A DNA stretch of 48,637 nucleotides, from positions 1-48,637 of the forward strand of contig NZ_JACAAX010000049.1 of the NCBI RefSeq assembly GCF_013377085.1, in the 5' to 3' direction. This document shows positions 8,270-18,464 of the stretch, piece after piece; the first letter of the stretch is position 1, and each line of letters begins with the position of its first letter. The position numbers were made by a program, and so were the translations under genes. Source of the DNA: Rhodoplanes sp. (lineage in GTDB: Bacteria > Pseudomonadota > Alphaproteobacteria > Rhizobiales > Xanthobacteraceae). The notes under the pieces are model-generated. The model was not told the DNA's origin. It saw only the letters and a program-made list of their open reading frames with translations, and did no database searches.

Positions 8270-10126
8270 TTGGCGCACGACATCTCGCGACGCGATTTTC
8301 TCGACGGCGTCGCCCTGGCGATCGCCGCCGGGCTGGCGCCGGCGACGCAGGCGCGGGCGGCGGCTGGTGCGGCAGCGCGCGATCCGCCGGCGCTCGGCGG
8401 CTTGCGCGGTCATCATGCGGGCTCGTTCGAGGTCGCGCACGCCCTGCGCGAGGGGCACAGCGTCGATCTCGCCGGCGTGGCGGTGTCGGAGCGCTACGAT
8501 CTCGTCGTCGTCGGCGCCGGAATCAGCGGGCTCGCCGCCGCCTGGTTCTGGCGCCGGGAGGCCGGGCGGCGGCAAAAAATTCTCGTCATCGACAATCACG
8601 ACGATTTCGGCGGGCACGCCAAGCGCAACGAGCTCCGGGTCGGCGACCGGCTGATCCTCGGCTATGGCGGCAGCGAGTCGCTGCAGTCGCCGCACACCAT
8701 GTTCAGCCCTGCCGCGATGGGCCTCGTCACGGCGCTCGGCATCGACCTCGATCGATTCAAGACCACGTTCGATCGCCGCTTCTATCCGTCCCGCGGCCTC
8801 TCCCGCGGCGTCTTCTTCCCGCGCGAAAAGTTCGGGCGCGACGTGCTGGTGGCGGGCGACCCGACCATGACGGTCGCCGACGATCTCGGCCCCGGCCTGC
8901 TCAACGCCAAATCCGTGCGCGACTTCGTCGCCGGCTTCCCGATCTCGGAGCCGAGCCGGGCGCAGCTCGTTGCTCTCTACGAGCAGGCGGTCGATCCGCT
9001 CGCCGGCAAGTCGCGGGCCGAGAAGCGCGCCATTCTGGCCGCCACCAGCTATCGCGACTGGCTGATCCGCATCTGCGGCTGCAGCGAGGAGGCGGCGAAC
9101 TGCTTCCAAGGCCGCACGCTCGATTATTTCGCGCTCGGCTGCGACGCGGTGTCGGCCGACGACGCGCGTAAGGCCGGCTATCCGGGCTTCGCCAAGCTCG
9201 GCCTGGGCAGGTCGGGCGCGGCCGATGCGGAGCCCTACATCCATCATTTTCCGGACGGCAACGCGTCGCTGGCGCGCCTCCTGGTGCGCTCGCTGGTGCC
9301 GGCCGCGATCCCGGGCCGCAGCATGGACGACATCGTGCTTGCGCCGGTCGACTACACGGCGCTCGACCGCGACGGCAGTCTTGTGCGCATCCGGCTCGAC
9401 TCGACCTGCGTGCATGTCCGCAACGCCGGCGCAGGCGTCGACATCGCCTATGTGCGAGACGGCCGAACCGAGCGCGTCGCCGCCGCAAACGTCGTGCTCG
9501 CCTGCTTCAGCGCGATGGTGCCGCATCTGATGCCAGAGTTGCCGGCCGCGCAGCGCCTTGCGCTTGCCGCCGGCGTCCGGGCGCCGCTCGTCTACACCAA
9601 GGTGGCGGTGCGCGACTGGCGCCCGTGGGTGGCGCTCGGCGTCCACGAGATCGCCGCGCCGATGTCGTTTCACTGCCGGGTCAAGCTCGACTATCCGGTC
9701 TCGATGGGCGGCTACGGTTTTTCGCGCGGGCCCGACGAGCCGATCGGCCTGCATCTGGTCCACGTGCCGGGCGCGCCGAACAGCGGCCTCGATGCGCGCG
9801 AGCAGTTCCGCATCGGCCGGGCGACGCTGCTCGACGCCACCTTCGCGGATTTCGAGGAGCGCATCCGCGACGAGCTCGACCGCATGCTCGGCCCCGGCGG
9901 CTTTTCCTGCGGACGCGACATTGCCGGCATCACGGTGAACCGCTGGTCGCACGGCTATGCCTACACGGCGAGCACGCTGTTCGACAAAGGCCACCGGGCG
10001 CTGCTCGCCCGTGCGCGAAAACCCGCCGGCCGGGTGGCGATCGCCAACTCCGATGCCGGCGGCGACGCCTATGCCCACACGGCGATCGATCAGGCGGCCC
10101 GCGCCGTGCGCGAGCTGATCGGGTGA
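8270..10126 (+). CDS. Tat-exported FAD-dependent oxidoreductase (spermidine dehydrogenase-like)
   Basis: About 618 aa using a TTG start at 8270, eight nucleotides after GGGAGAG. This start gives a standard Tat signal, SRRDFLDGVALAIAAGLAP, at residues 6-24. In-frame ATGs lie only far upstream. The FAD-binding Rossmann motif VVGAGISGLAAAW spans residues ~80-92, and the amine-oxidase-like DDFGGHAKRN motif spans 111-120. The family includes periplasmic spermidine dehydrogenase (SpdH) and uncharacterised flavoproteins. It is divergent from the substrate-binding gene with a 272-bp gap, so shared regulation is possible. A polyamine or amine substrate is a guess from distant homology. Confidence 0.82.
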   Translation: MAHDISRRDFLDGVALAIAAGLAPATQARAAAGAAARDPPALGGLRGHHAGSFEVAHALREGHSVDLAGVAVSERYDLVVVGAGISGLAAAWFWRREAGRRQKILVIDNHDDFGGHAKRNELRVGDRLILGYGGSESLQSPHTMFSPAAMGLVTALGIDLDRFKTTFDRRFYPSRGLSRGVFFPREKFGRDVLVAGDPTMTVADDLGPGLLNAKSVRDFVAGFPISEPSRAQLVALYEQAVDPLAGKSRAEKRAILAATSYRDWLIRICGCSEEAANCFQGRTLDYFALGCDAVSADDARKAGYPGFAKLGLGRSGAADAEPYIHHFPDGNASLARLLVRSLVPAAIPGRSMDDIVLAPVDYTALDRDGSLVRIRLDSTCVHVRNAGAGVDIAYVRDGRTERVAAANVVLACFSAMVPHLMPELPAAQRLALAAGVRAPLVYTKVAVRDWRPWVALGVHEIAAPMSFHCRVKLDYPVSMGGYGFSRGPDEPIGLHLVHVPGAPNSGLDAREQFRIGRATLLDATFADFEERIRDELDRMLGPGGFSCGRDIAGITVNRWSHGYAYTASTLFDKGHRALLARARKPAGRVAIANSDAGGDAYAHTAIDQAARAVRELIG

Positions 10127-10134
10127 ACGACCGC

Positions 10135-10162
10135 AAAAAAGGGGCCGCCCTTCGGCAGCCCC
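10135..10162 (-). terminator. Intrinsic terminator of groEL
   Basis: On the minus strand GGGGCTGCC pairs with GGCGGCCCC around a GAAG loop, with one mismatch, followed by six T residues. It lies about 50 nt after the groEL stop and between convergent genes. Confidence 0.85.
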
Positions 10163-10213
10163 TTCGTCTCGATGTCCGACTTGGATCAGCCGGCTTGGAT
10201 CAGTCGACCTGGA

Positions 10214-11872
<1,659 letters not shown>

Positions 11873-11952
11873 TCAGTCGGGGGGTCGTCGTCCGGGCGGG
11901 GCAGCGCAGGTGCGCGCCCGCGGTCACGGACGACGAGGGGACAGGCGGTGGA

Positions 11953-12249
11953 TCAGCCGACCACGCCCATGATGTCGGACTCCTTCATGATCAGGAGGTC
12001 CACGCCGTCGAGCTTCACCTCGGTGCCCGACCACTTGCCGAACAGCACCTTGTCGCCGACCTTCAGGTCGAGCGGGATCAGCTTGCCGGCCTCGTCGCGG
12101 CCGCCCGGGCCGACGGCGATGATCTCGCCCTGGCTCGGCTTCTCCTTGGCGCTGTCCGGGATGATGATGCCGCCGGCAGTCTTCTCCTCGGCCTCGATAC
12201 GCTTCACGACGACCCGGTCGTGCAGCGGGCGGAACGTGGTCTTCGCCAT
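11953..12249 (-). CDS. groES: Co-chaperonin GroES (Hsp10)
   Basis: 98 aa, canonical length. The N-terminus [12 protein letters not shown] and the mobile-loop region [12 protein letters not shown] are clear, with a [20 protein letters not shown] core. The start at 12249 is preferred over an upstream in-frame codon because it matches the family N-terminus MAKTTFRPL. It caps the GroEL ring. It is the first gene of the operon, with promoter and CIRCE upstream at 12315-12380. Confidence 0.98.
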   Translation of the reverse strand: MAKTTFRPLHDRVVVKRIEAEEKTAGGIIIPDSAKEKPSQGEIIAVGPGGRDEAGKLIPLDLKVGDKVLFGKWSGTEVKLDGVDLLIMKESDIMGVVG

Positions 12250-12314
12250 GGACTGTGTATCCTCGTCGCCACTGGGGGTGGCTGGGGTTCGATTGAAAAC
12301 CTGGGCTTGAAGGC

Positions 12315-12341
12315 TTGGCACTCGGACCTCGCGAGTGCCAG
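12315..12341. promoter_or_regulatory. CIRCE operator (HrcA-binding site) of groESL
   Basis: The arms are TTGGCACTC and GAGTGCCAG separated by exactly nine nucleotides. This matches the CIRCE consensus TTAGCACTC-N9-GAGTGCTAA at nearly every core position. It sits just after the -10 element and 66 nt before the groES ATG, where HrcA binding would block transcription until heat shock. Confidence 0.93.
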
Positions 12342-12351
12342 CGCTGGCCGG

Positions 12352-12380
12352 GAGATAGGGTCTGGAGCCGGGGCTGTCAA
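12352..12380 (-). promoter_or_regulatory. Housekeeping-type promoter of groESL
   Basis: On the minus strand, -35 TTGACA (12380-12375) and -10 TATCTC (12357-12352) are separated by exactly 17 nt. The predicted start point lies immediately before the CIRCE palindrome, the standard layout for HrcA-repressed groESL. Confidence 0.8.
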
Positions 12381-12744
12381 GGCGCCGGACCCGCGCCGGG
12401 CCGGGGTCGGATAAGCGCGGTTAATGGGCATTCCGCCCGGTCGGGGCCGAGCCCGAAGCTCGCCGGCCCGCGGCGTCCCGCCGGCAGGGGGAGCCGCCGC
12501 GGCGGCTCGCGTCGCGGCCAAGGCTTAGCCGGGCAGGGCGCGTGGCGCAACCGACCGAACCGCCCGCGGTCGGCTCCCACCGGCCGGGCCGGCCACCGCG
12601 TCATCGAATTGCCCATCTCGGAGAGCCCGATGCGGCGTTCATCATAGACCGCAAGATCGACGACACGGCCGAGCCATTCGGTGTCGGGACGCGGTAAAAC
12701 TCCCGCTTGCGCCAATGCCTTCCGCCCATCACAGTGGGACATTG

Positions 12745-13314
12745 ATGTCGGAGATCGTCATGGTCGGTTTGTTCCGGGGCGCCGCGCGTATGATGACGGC
12801 CGCCACCGCACTCGCCTCCCTCGCCGGATGCGCGAGCAGTCTCCCGTCATTCTCCGGTGGTGGCACGGCTCCCGAGCCCGCCCCGATGGCGGCGGCGCCG
12901 CCGTCCAACATCCGGCCCGAGGACATCGTCGGCCGTTGGGGCATGGCCGCCTATCACCGGCCGGAGGACCGCGCCCGCACCGAGGCCTCCGCCCGCGGCC
13001 AGTGCAAGCTGCCCTTCGTCATCAACCGCAGCTCGGTCGGCGTCGCCATGTACGGCCACGACAACCCGCAGATGCAGGACATGCTCCTCAAGGGCAGTGC
13101 CGAGGGCAAGACCTATATCGGCCCGAACCCGCAGTCCGGCGACGCCGACGACCGCGAGGTGGTCTCCTTCGACGGCCGCGTGCTGGTGCTGAGATGGGTC
13201 GACCCCGAGGTCGCCGGTCGCTACGGTACCATGGTGCTGGTGCGTTGCGGCGCCGAGGGCACCACCGCGTCGCGCGGCCCGCGTCCGGCGCCGGCTCCCG
13301 CGGCGCCACGCTGA
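12745..13314 (+). CDS. Putative lipoprotein of unknown function
   Basis: About 189 aa from the ATG at 12745. A signal peptide ends in the lipobox LAGC (Cys29), so lipidation and membrane anchoring are likely. A Pro/Ala-rich linker follows. A compact domain of ~110 residues starts at EDIVGRWGMAAYH and includes QCKLPFVINRSS and REVVSFDGRVLVLRW, then a Pro/Ala tail. I do not recognise a named function. An in-frame ATG at 12715 is less likely. The next gene starts 15 nt downstream. Confidence 0.75.
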   Translation: MSEIVMVGLFRGAARMMTAATALASLAGCASSLPSFSGGGTAPEPAPMAAAPPSNIRPEDIVGRWGMAAYHRPEDRARTEASARGQCKLPFVINRSSVGVAMYGHDNPQMQDMLLKGSAEGKTYIGPNPQSGDADDREVVSFDGRVLVLRWVDPEVAGRYGTMVLVRCGAEGTTASRGPRPAPAPAAPR

Positions 13315-13329
13315 TATGGCGAGGCCCGC

Positions 13330-13764
13330 ATGACGGCGGGACATCCAAAGCTTCTCTGGCTGCCGCTCGCGCCGTTCGAGCGTGAAGGCCTGCGGCGCGC
13401 GCTCGAGCGCGCCGGCCTGCCGCATGACGACATCGATGCGCCGGGCCGCTGGTTCTGGCGCTTCGAGGAGAACGACGTGCCGGTCGGCTTCGGCGGCATC
13501 GAGGTGCATGGCGACGACGGCCTCTTGCGCATCGTCACGCTGCCGGTGCTGCGCCATCGCGGCCTCGGCGGTGCCATCGCGACGGCGCTGGAGGGCGAGA
13601 CGGTCGCGCTCGGCTGCCGCACCCTCTATGTCGTGGTCGGCGGCGAGGCGGCCTTCTTCGCCGAGCAGGGCTATGTGCCGTCCCGGCCCGACGCGATCCC
13701 GGTCGCGATCGCCGCGAGCCTGCCGGCCGGCACCGACCTGGTCATGGCCAAGCAGGTCGGGTGA
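13330..13764 (+). CDS. ArsN2-like GNAT-family N-acetyltransferase
   Basis: 144 aa with the acetyl-CoA-binding signature VLRHRGLGGAIATALE near residues 73-88, after a GLLRIVTLPV strand. The overall pattern resembles ArsN2-type proteins: an AGLP..DID N-terminal helix, then G..A.FF...GY, then a P...M.K end. No arsenic genes are nearby, so a role in arsenic resistance is unsupported. It follows the lipoprotein gene by 15 nt and is probably co-transcribed with it. The substrate is unknown. Confidence 0.78.
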   Translation: MTAGHPKLLWLPLAPFEREGLRRALERAGLPHDDIDAPGRWFWRFEENDVPVGFGGIEVHGDDGLLRIVTLPVLRHRGLGGAIATALEGETVALGCRTLYVVVGGEAAFFAEQGYVPSRPDAIPVAIAASLPAGTDLVMAKQVG

Positions 13765-13810
13765 GGGCGGCGGCCGGCCGCGAGCCGCACCCGAGCACGG
13801 AATCTCGATC

Positions 13811-13911
13811 GTCTTCGTCCGCGCAGGCGGACGACCCAGTATCCATCGGACGACTTTGTTTCACTCGGATCGCTGCGGCGTACTGGGTGCTCCGCCTTCG
13901 CGGAGCACGAC
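13811..13911. repeat. Paired-hairpin intergenic repeat (type B)
   Basis: The left half contains hairpin GTCCGC/GCGGAC and the right half GCTCCGC/GCGGAGC. The halves are joined by complementary CCCAGTA and TACTGGG. It fills the convergent junction between the acetyltransferase and the Bug-family genes. Confidence 0.72.
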
Positions 13912-13939
13912 CGAGGAGTTCGCTTTGAGGTTTTCGGCC

Positions 13940-14950
13940 TCAATCCGTCTTGGCGCCGGTGCCGGACAGCTTGACGATCTTGGCCCATTTCTCGATGTCG
14001 GCGCGCAGATACGCGTCGAACTGGGCCGGCGTCATGTCCATCGGCACGGCGCCCTGGCGGCTCCAGGCCTCGCGCACGTCCGTCCTCGCGATCACGGCCC
14101 GCACCGCGCCGTTGAGCTTCTCGACGATCGCGGGGGGCGTGCCGGCCGGCGCCATCAGGCCGATCCAGATCGTCGCCTCGTAGCCGGGCACGCCGGCCTC
14201 GGCGAGCGTCGGCACGTCCGGCATCAGGGTCGAGCGGACCGCGCCGGTGGTGGCGAGCGCGCGCACCTGGCCGGCCTCGGCATTGCTGCGCATGGTCGTG
14301 ATGGCGTCGAACATCATCTGCACATGGCCGCCCAACACGGCATTGCGGGCCTCGCCCGAGGCCTTGTGCGGCACGTGGACGATGGTGGTGCCGGTCATCG
14401 CCTTGAACAGCTCGCCGGCCATGTGATACGGCGTGCCGTTGCCCGACGAGGCGTAGTTGAGCCCGCCCGGCTGCGCCTTGGCGAGTGCGATGAACTCGCC
14501 CAGCGTCTTGGCCGGCACGGCGTTGTTGACCACCATCAAGAGGTCGGACGAGTTGATCGGCGACACCGCGACGAAGTCGCGCATCAGCTCGAACGGCTTG
14601 TTCGGCACCAGCGACTCGTTGGTCGTCTGGGTGTTCGACATGATCAGCAGCGTGTAGCCGTCGGCCGGCGACTTCGCCACCACCTCGGTGCCGATGATGG
14701 CGCCGGCGCCGGGCCGGTTCTCCACCACGAAGGACTGCTTGAGCGACTCCGAGAGATGCTGCGCCAGCACCCGGGCGAACACGTCGGCCGGGCCGCCGGC
14801 CCCGAACGGCACGATCAGCCGCACCGGCCGGGACGGATAGTCCTGCGCGACGGCGGGCGGGGCCGACGCGAGGGCGAGCAGGGCGATGGCAAAGCAAGAG
14901 ATGGCAAAGCAAGACGAGACGAAGGCGAGCGCGCGCCGTCGAGCGGTCAT
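13940..14950 (-). CDS. Bug/TctC-family tripartite tricarboxylate transporter substrate-binding protein
   Basis: 336 aa. A Sec signal with cleavage near AVAQDYPSRPV precedes the typical Bug start YPSRPVRLIVPFGAGGPADV. Other marks are VENRPGAGAIIGTE, ALATTGAVRS and DVPTLAEAGVPGYE. Members bind carboxylates and related anions in the periplasm. No TctA/TctB membrane genes are adjacent, as is common for orphan Bug proteins, so the ligand is unknown. The ATG at 14950 follows GGGAGGA; an upstream extension is rejected. Confidence 0.9.
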   Translation of the reverse strand: MTARRRALAFVSSCFAISCFAIALLALASAPPAVAQDYPSRPVRLIVPFGAGGPADVFARVLAQHLSESLKQSFVVENRPGAGAIIGTEVVAKSPADGYTLLIMSNTQTTNESLVPNKPFELMRDFVAVSPINSSDLLMVVNNAVPAKTLGEFIALAKAQPGGLNYASSGNGTPYHMAGELFKAMTGTTIVHVPHKASGEARNAVLGGHVQMMFDAITTMRSNAEAGQVRALATTGAVRSTLMPDVPTLAEAGVPGYEATIWIGLMAPAGTPPAIVEKLNGAVRAVIARTDVREAWSRQGAVPMDMTPAQFDAYLRADIEKWAKIVKLSGTGAKTD

Positions 14951-15094
14951 CAGGTCGTCCTCCCGTTGCGGATCGTTGTGAGTGCCGATCCTTTCCCTTA
15001 CGGCTAGCATGGGCGCGTGCCGCCCGCGAGCCTTGCGTGCGGGGGAGGACGCCACCTTGCCGGGCGGTCGGTGGAGCGGGACTGTCGGGGAGTG

Positions 15095-16285
15095 ATGGCG
15101 AGCATCCGCACGATCCTGGCCGGTCCCTGGCGCGCCCTACCGGTGCTCGCCGTCACCCAGGTGCTCGCCTGGGGGGCGCTGTTCTACCCGCCCGTCCTCA
15201 CGGTGCCGCTGATCGCCGCCGAGCGCGACTGGTCGCTGTCCTTCGCGATGGGCGGCTTCTCGGCCGCGCTGCTCGCCGGCGGGCTCGTGGCCCCGCTGGT
15301 CGGCCGGGTGATCGATCGCCGCGGCGGCCATGTGGCGATGACGGCCGGCTCGCTCGCCGGCGCCGTCGGGCTTGTCGCGCTCGCCGTCGCGACGCATCCG
15401 CTCGCCTATCTGGCCGCCTGGGCCGTGATGGGCGTCGCCATGGCGGCGTCGCTCTATGACCCCGCCTTCGCCACCCTCGGGCGTCTGTTCGGGGCCGCGG
15501 CGCGGCGGCCCATCACGCTCCTCACCTTCGTCGGCGGCCTCGCCTCGACGGTGAGCTGGCCGACCACGCGGGCGCTCTGCGACGCGCTCGGCTGGCAGGG
15601 CTGCTGCCTCGTCTACGCGGCGCTGCTCGCCGGCGTCGCCGCGCCGCTGCATGCGTTCGTTCTGCCGCGCAAGCCGGCGGCGCCGTCACCCGGGCCGGTC
15701 GCCGACGCGCCGCCGCCGGCCAAGGTCCTGCCGCCGCGTGGTAAAGCCTTCCTGCTGGTGATGGCCGGCTTCGCCGCCTATGCGTTCATTCCTTCGGCGC
15801 TGTCGGCACATCTCATCGCGATTCTGCAGCGCGGCGGCATCGATGCCTCGACGGCGGTGCTGATCGGGATGCTGTTCGGCCCCTGCCAAGTGCTGGCGCG
15901 GGTGTGCGAGTTCACCTTCGGCGGCCGCGCCCACCCGCTGTATCTGGCGCGCTTCGCCTTCACGCTGATGGTCGCGGCCTTTGTGCTGATCGCGGTGGCC
16001 GGCCTGTCGGTCGCCGCGGCGGCGGTCTTCTATGTGATGTTCGGGGCGAGCAACGGGCTCGTCACCATCGCGCGCGGCACCGTGCCGCTGGCGCTGTTCG
16101 GCCCGTCCGGGTTCGGCGTGCTGGTCGGCCGGCTGGCGGCGCCGTGGCTCGCCATGCAGGCGGCCGCGCCGCTGGTGCTGGCGATCGTGGCGGAGCGCAG
16201 CTCCGACATGGCGGCGCTGGCCCTGTCGGCGGTGTTCGCCGTGGTGGCGCTCGCGTGCTTTGCGATGATCCGTAAGCCGGCGTGA
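15095..16285 (+). CDS. MFS transporter
   Basis: 396 aa and strongly hydrophobic, with about 12 predicted membrane segments. A loop after the second segment reads GRVIDRRGGHVAM, the MFS motif A. A Pro/Ala-rich central loop (near PAAPSPGPVADAPPP) separates the two halves. The ATG at 15095 follows GGGGAG; a GTG one codon earlier is also possible. It is divergent from the Bug gene and convergent with cheZ, only 21 nt away. The substrate is unknown. Confidence 0.85.
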   Translation: MASIRTILAGPWRALPVLAVTQVLAWGALFYPPVLTVPLIAAERDWSLSFAMGGFSAALLAGGLVAPLVGRVIDRRGGHVAMTAGSLAGAVGLVALAVATHPLAYLAAWAVMGVAMAASLYDPAFATLGRLFGAAARRPITLLTFVGGLASTVSWPTTRALCDALGWQGCCLVYAALLAGVAAPLHAFVLPRKPAAPSPGPVADAPPPAKVLPPRGKAFLLVMAGFAAYAFIPSALSAHLIAILQRGGIDASTAVLIGMLFGPCQVLARVCEFTFGGRAHPLYLARFAFTLMVAAFVLIAVAGLSVAAAAVFYVMFGASNGLVTIARGTVPLALFGPSGFGVLVGRLAAPWLAMQAAAPLVLAIVAERSSDMAALALSAVFAVVALACFAMIRKPA

Positions 16286-16306
16286 GGCCGGCGGGAGCCG
16301 TCCGGC

Positions 16307-17068
16307 TCAGCCGAACAGCGCGTCGATGTCGTCCTGGGAGGCGTGGCCGATGTCGCCTTCGAGCTTGGGGCCGTTGAGGAGCTTGTCCTCCTCCGGCTTC
16401 TCGGGTGCCGCCACGGCCGGCGCGAACTCCCCGAAGGCTTCGATGCCACCCCAGATCTCTTCCATCCGGTGGATGTGGTCCTCGATGAATTTCAGGGCCG
16501 CCACCACCTTGCTGATCCGCTGTCCGGTGAGATCCTGGAAGTTGCAGGACTCGAAGATTCGAACCACGCAGTCCTGGATTTCGCGGGCGGTCGCCTGGTC
16601 GGACTCGGCCGTCACCGTGGCAGCGAGCGTGTTGGCGCGGGCGTCGATGTCCTCGACGGCGCCGAGGATCGCGTCGGTGGCCCGCTCGGTGTCGTCCACC
16701 ACGGCGTCGAGCTCGTTGGCCACCCGCGACATGTCCTGGCCGTTGAAGCCGGTCACATGGATGGTGGCGAGCTCGCGCTTGGTCTCCGTGATGGCGTTGC
16801 CGATCACGTCGAGCTCGGCCTTGAGCTTGTGAAACTCGTTGAACTGCGACTGGAACTTCTCCAGGGCGCGTTCAGAGTCCTGGGCTCGACCCTCGATCAG
16901 GGCGCGGACGCCGCGGATCTCGGTGATGACCTCGAGGTGCCGCAGGGCGGCATCGGCGTCGTTGGCCGAGGCCGGCGGCACGCCGTCGCTCTCGGCGCCG
17001 GCGACGCCGGTGGCGACGTCCTCGACGGGGCGGAGCTGCTCGATGCGGAAGAGTTTGCGCGGCTGCAT
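16307..17068 (-). CDS. cheZ: Protein phosphatase CheZ
   Basis: 253 aa, mostly helical. The catalytic block ESCNFQDLTGQRI (173-185) matches the CheZ active site, with Asp179 and Gln183 corresponding to the catalytic pair that dephosphorylates CheY-P. The extreme C-terminus ASQDDIDALFG is the expected CheY-binding helix. It ends flagellar signalling by removing phosphate from CheY. No other chemotaxis gene is in the window, so it is a lone cheZ here. Confidence 0.9.
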   Translation of the reverse strand: MQPRKLFRIEQLRPVEDVATGVAGAESDGVPPASANDADAALRHLEVITEIRGVRALIEGRAQDSERALEKFQSQFNEFHKLKAELDVIGNAITETKRELATIHVTGFNGQDMSRVANELDAVVDDTERATDAILGAVEDIDARANTLAATVTAESDQATAREIQDCVVRIFESCNFQDLTGQRISKVVAALKFIEDHIHRMEEIWGGIEAFGEFAPAVAAPEKPEEDKLLNGPKLEGDIGHASQDDIDALFG

Positions 17069-17433
17069 GGAGGGTTCGCAATTCGAGGTGTTGTTTATCG
17101 TTCTAGCCGACCATTCTTTAACGCCCGGTTCACGGGCCCGGCACGCGGGGTCCTGAGGGGCGGCCCGGGCGTGTCCAGCGCCCAGCGGTCGCCAGACCTC
17201 AGGTCGTCAACCAAGCATTAACCGTGTTTTTCGTGTTGACGCGGCCTTAACCATGAAACTTCGGTGTTTACGTTTCGGACACCATGGTCATTCGAATTGT
17301 TTCGATCATACCGCTACAGTAAACGCCGGGCCGCTCATTTTTACGACTTGGTGTCCACTTTTCGTTTTTACTCGAAATGCACCAAGGCTTGGTGTCAGAA
17401 CCGTTTAACGCAGTAACGAGTGCAGAGACCGTC
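17069..17433. other. Divergent control region between cheZ and the L,D-transpeptidase gene
   Basis: A 365-bp region clearly less GC-rich than its surroundings. It contains TTAACC (17218) and TTAACCAT (17247-17254), which resemble CtrA half-sites without a good second half. It also has the palindrome at 17380-17394. No small gene was recognised. Promoters for both flanking genes presumably lie here. Confidence 0.5.
17380..17394. promoter_or_regulatory. Candidate operator upstream of the L,D-transpeptidase gene
   Basis: CACCAAG-G-CTTGGTG is a perfect 7-bp palindrome 39 nt before the ATG. A third copy of the half-site, CTTGGTGTC, lies at 17347-17355. It repeats the CTTGGTGTC of the palindrome (17388-17396) in direct orientation 41 bp away, about four helical turns. 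The binding factor is unknown. Confidence 0.5.
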
Positions 17434-18177
17434 ATGTATCGCGTTCTTCTTTGCGCCTTGGCCGCGACCGCGCTGTCCGGATCGCTGGCGACCGCTCAGT
17501 CCTACGTGCCCGGCCCCTACGGCACGTCGGGGCGCAGTTACGTGGTGCCGCAGACGGAGATGCGGCCGGCCGCCCCACGGCCAGCCCTCGGCGGCGGCTT
17601 CATCGAGGCGATCTTCGGCGGCGGCGATGCCGGCGCCCGCGGAACGCCGCAGTATCGGCAGGAGCCGGCCGAGCAGTTCAGCGGCGGCCGCTACGCCGGC
17701 GTCGATCCGGCCGACTACAGCCGGACCGCCGTCGATCCGCGGTTCCGGCCCCAGGTGGTCGCCTATACGGGCGACGAGCCGGCCGGCACCGTCGTCGTCG
17801 ATACGCGGCAATTCTATCTCTACGTGGTGGAGGGGGGCGGCCGGGCGATGCGCTACGGCGTCGGCGTCGGCCGTCCGGGCTTCACCTGGGCGGGCGTCCA
17901 CACGGTCAGCGCCAAGAAAGAATGGCCGGACTGGCGGCCGCCGGACGAGATGCTGCAACGCCAGCCGAGCCTGCCGACCTTCATGGCGGGCGGCCCGCAG
18001 AACCCGCTCGGCGCGCGCGCCCTCTATCTCGGCTCGACCCTCTACCGCATCCACGGCTCGAACGAGCCCTGGACGATCGGCACCCAGGTGTCGTCCGGCT
18101 GCATCCGCATGCGCAACGAGGACGTCATCGACCTCTACGAGCGGGTCAAGGTCGGCACCAAGGTGGTGGTGATCTAA
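17434..18177 (+). CDS. L,D-transpeptidase (YkuD/ErfK family)
   Basis: 247 aa. A Sec signal (MYRVLLCALAATALSGSLAT) precedes a low-complexity stretch and a C-terminal YkuD domain. The domain has VVVDTRQFYLYVVEGGGRA at its start and the catalytic block with His207 and Cys223 in SSGCIRM. These enzymes make 3-3 cross-links or attach proteins to peptidoglycan in the periplasm. An in-frame ATG at 17377 falls before the palindrome and is less likely. The gene is monocistronic by layout. Confidence 0.9.
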   Translation: MYRVLLCALAATALSGSLATAQSYVPGPYGTSGRSYVVPQTEMRPAAPRPALGGGFIEAIFGGGDAGARGTPQYRQEPAEQFSGGRYAGVDPADYSRTAVDPRFRPQVVAYTGDEPAGTVVVDTRQFYLYVVEGGGRAMRYGVGVGRPGFTWAGVHTVSAKKEWPDWRPPDEMLQRQPSLPTFMAGGPQNPLGARALYLGSTLYRIHGSNEPWTIGTQVSSGCIRMRNEDVIDLYERVKVGTKVVVI

Positions 18178-18464
18178 AGCCGCTGAGTCGCGAAGCGGGA
18201 GCGGCGCCGCCGCCCCGGCAGGCATTCCGCGCCGTCCGCCGGACGGCGCCATTCCGGAGGGTCCAGGCCCCACAGCACGACCGCACGTCGACCTGTTGAT
18301 TACTGGCGCGGGGCGCGTCCGATTCTGCTGAGGGATCGGGCGCGTTCCTGCGTTCGGCGCAGGCCGGGCGGCACGCCTTTGACACGCGGGGGCCAAAATC
18401 TTGCCCATAGGGTCCCGGTCGGTGCGATAACGGACCGGCCGCGGGGGCGGCCGGGGAGGAGATC
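18178..18464. other. Intergenic region between the L,D-transpeptidase and TIR/TPR genes
   Basis: A perfect hairpin, GCGCCGTCC/GGACGGCGC around GCC, lies at 18229-18249, about 50 nt after the stop. It lacks a T-tract but may mark the 3' end of the upstream transcript. No gene was recognised here. Confidence 0.45.

Larger units (their letters stand above)
12250..12744. other. Intergenic region upstream of groES and the lipoprotein gene
   Basis: This 495-bp stretch separates the divergent groES and lipoprotein genes. The groES-proximal part holds the promoter and CIRCE described separately. The remainder (about 12390-12744) is very GC-rich. Open frames there have no recognised domain or ribosome-binding site, so I call no gene. 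Confidence 0.6.

Noticed and set aside
12377..12742. Minus-strand 121-codon frame upstream of the lipoprotein gene
   Set aside because: It has no recognised domain, covers the groES promoter, and becomes Pro/Arg-rich like other shadows.
13330..13764. Arsenic-resistance role for the ArsN2-like acetyltransferase
   Set aside because: No arsR, arsC, arsB or acr3 gene is nearby; only family resemblance supports it.
17218..17254. TTAACC/TTAACCAT as CtrA sites
   Set aside because: The second TTAA at the required 7-bp spacing is absent, so it is too weak to annotate as a site.
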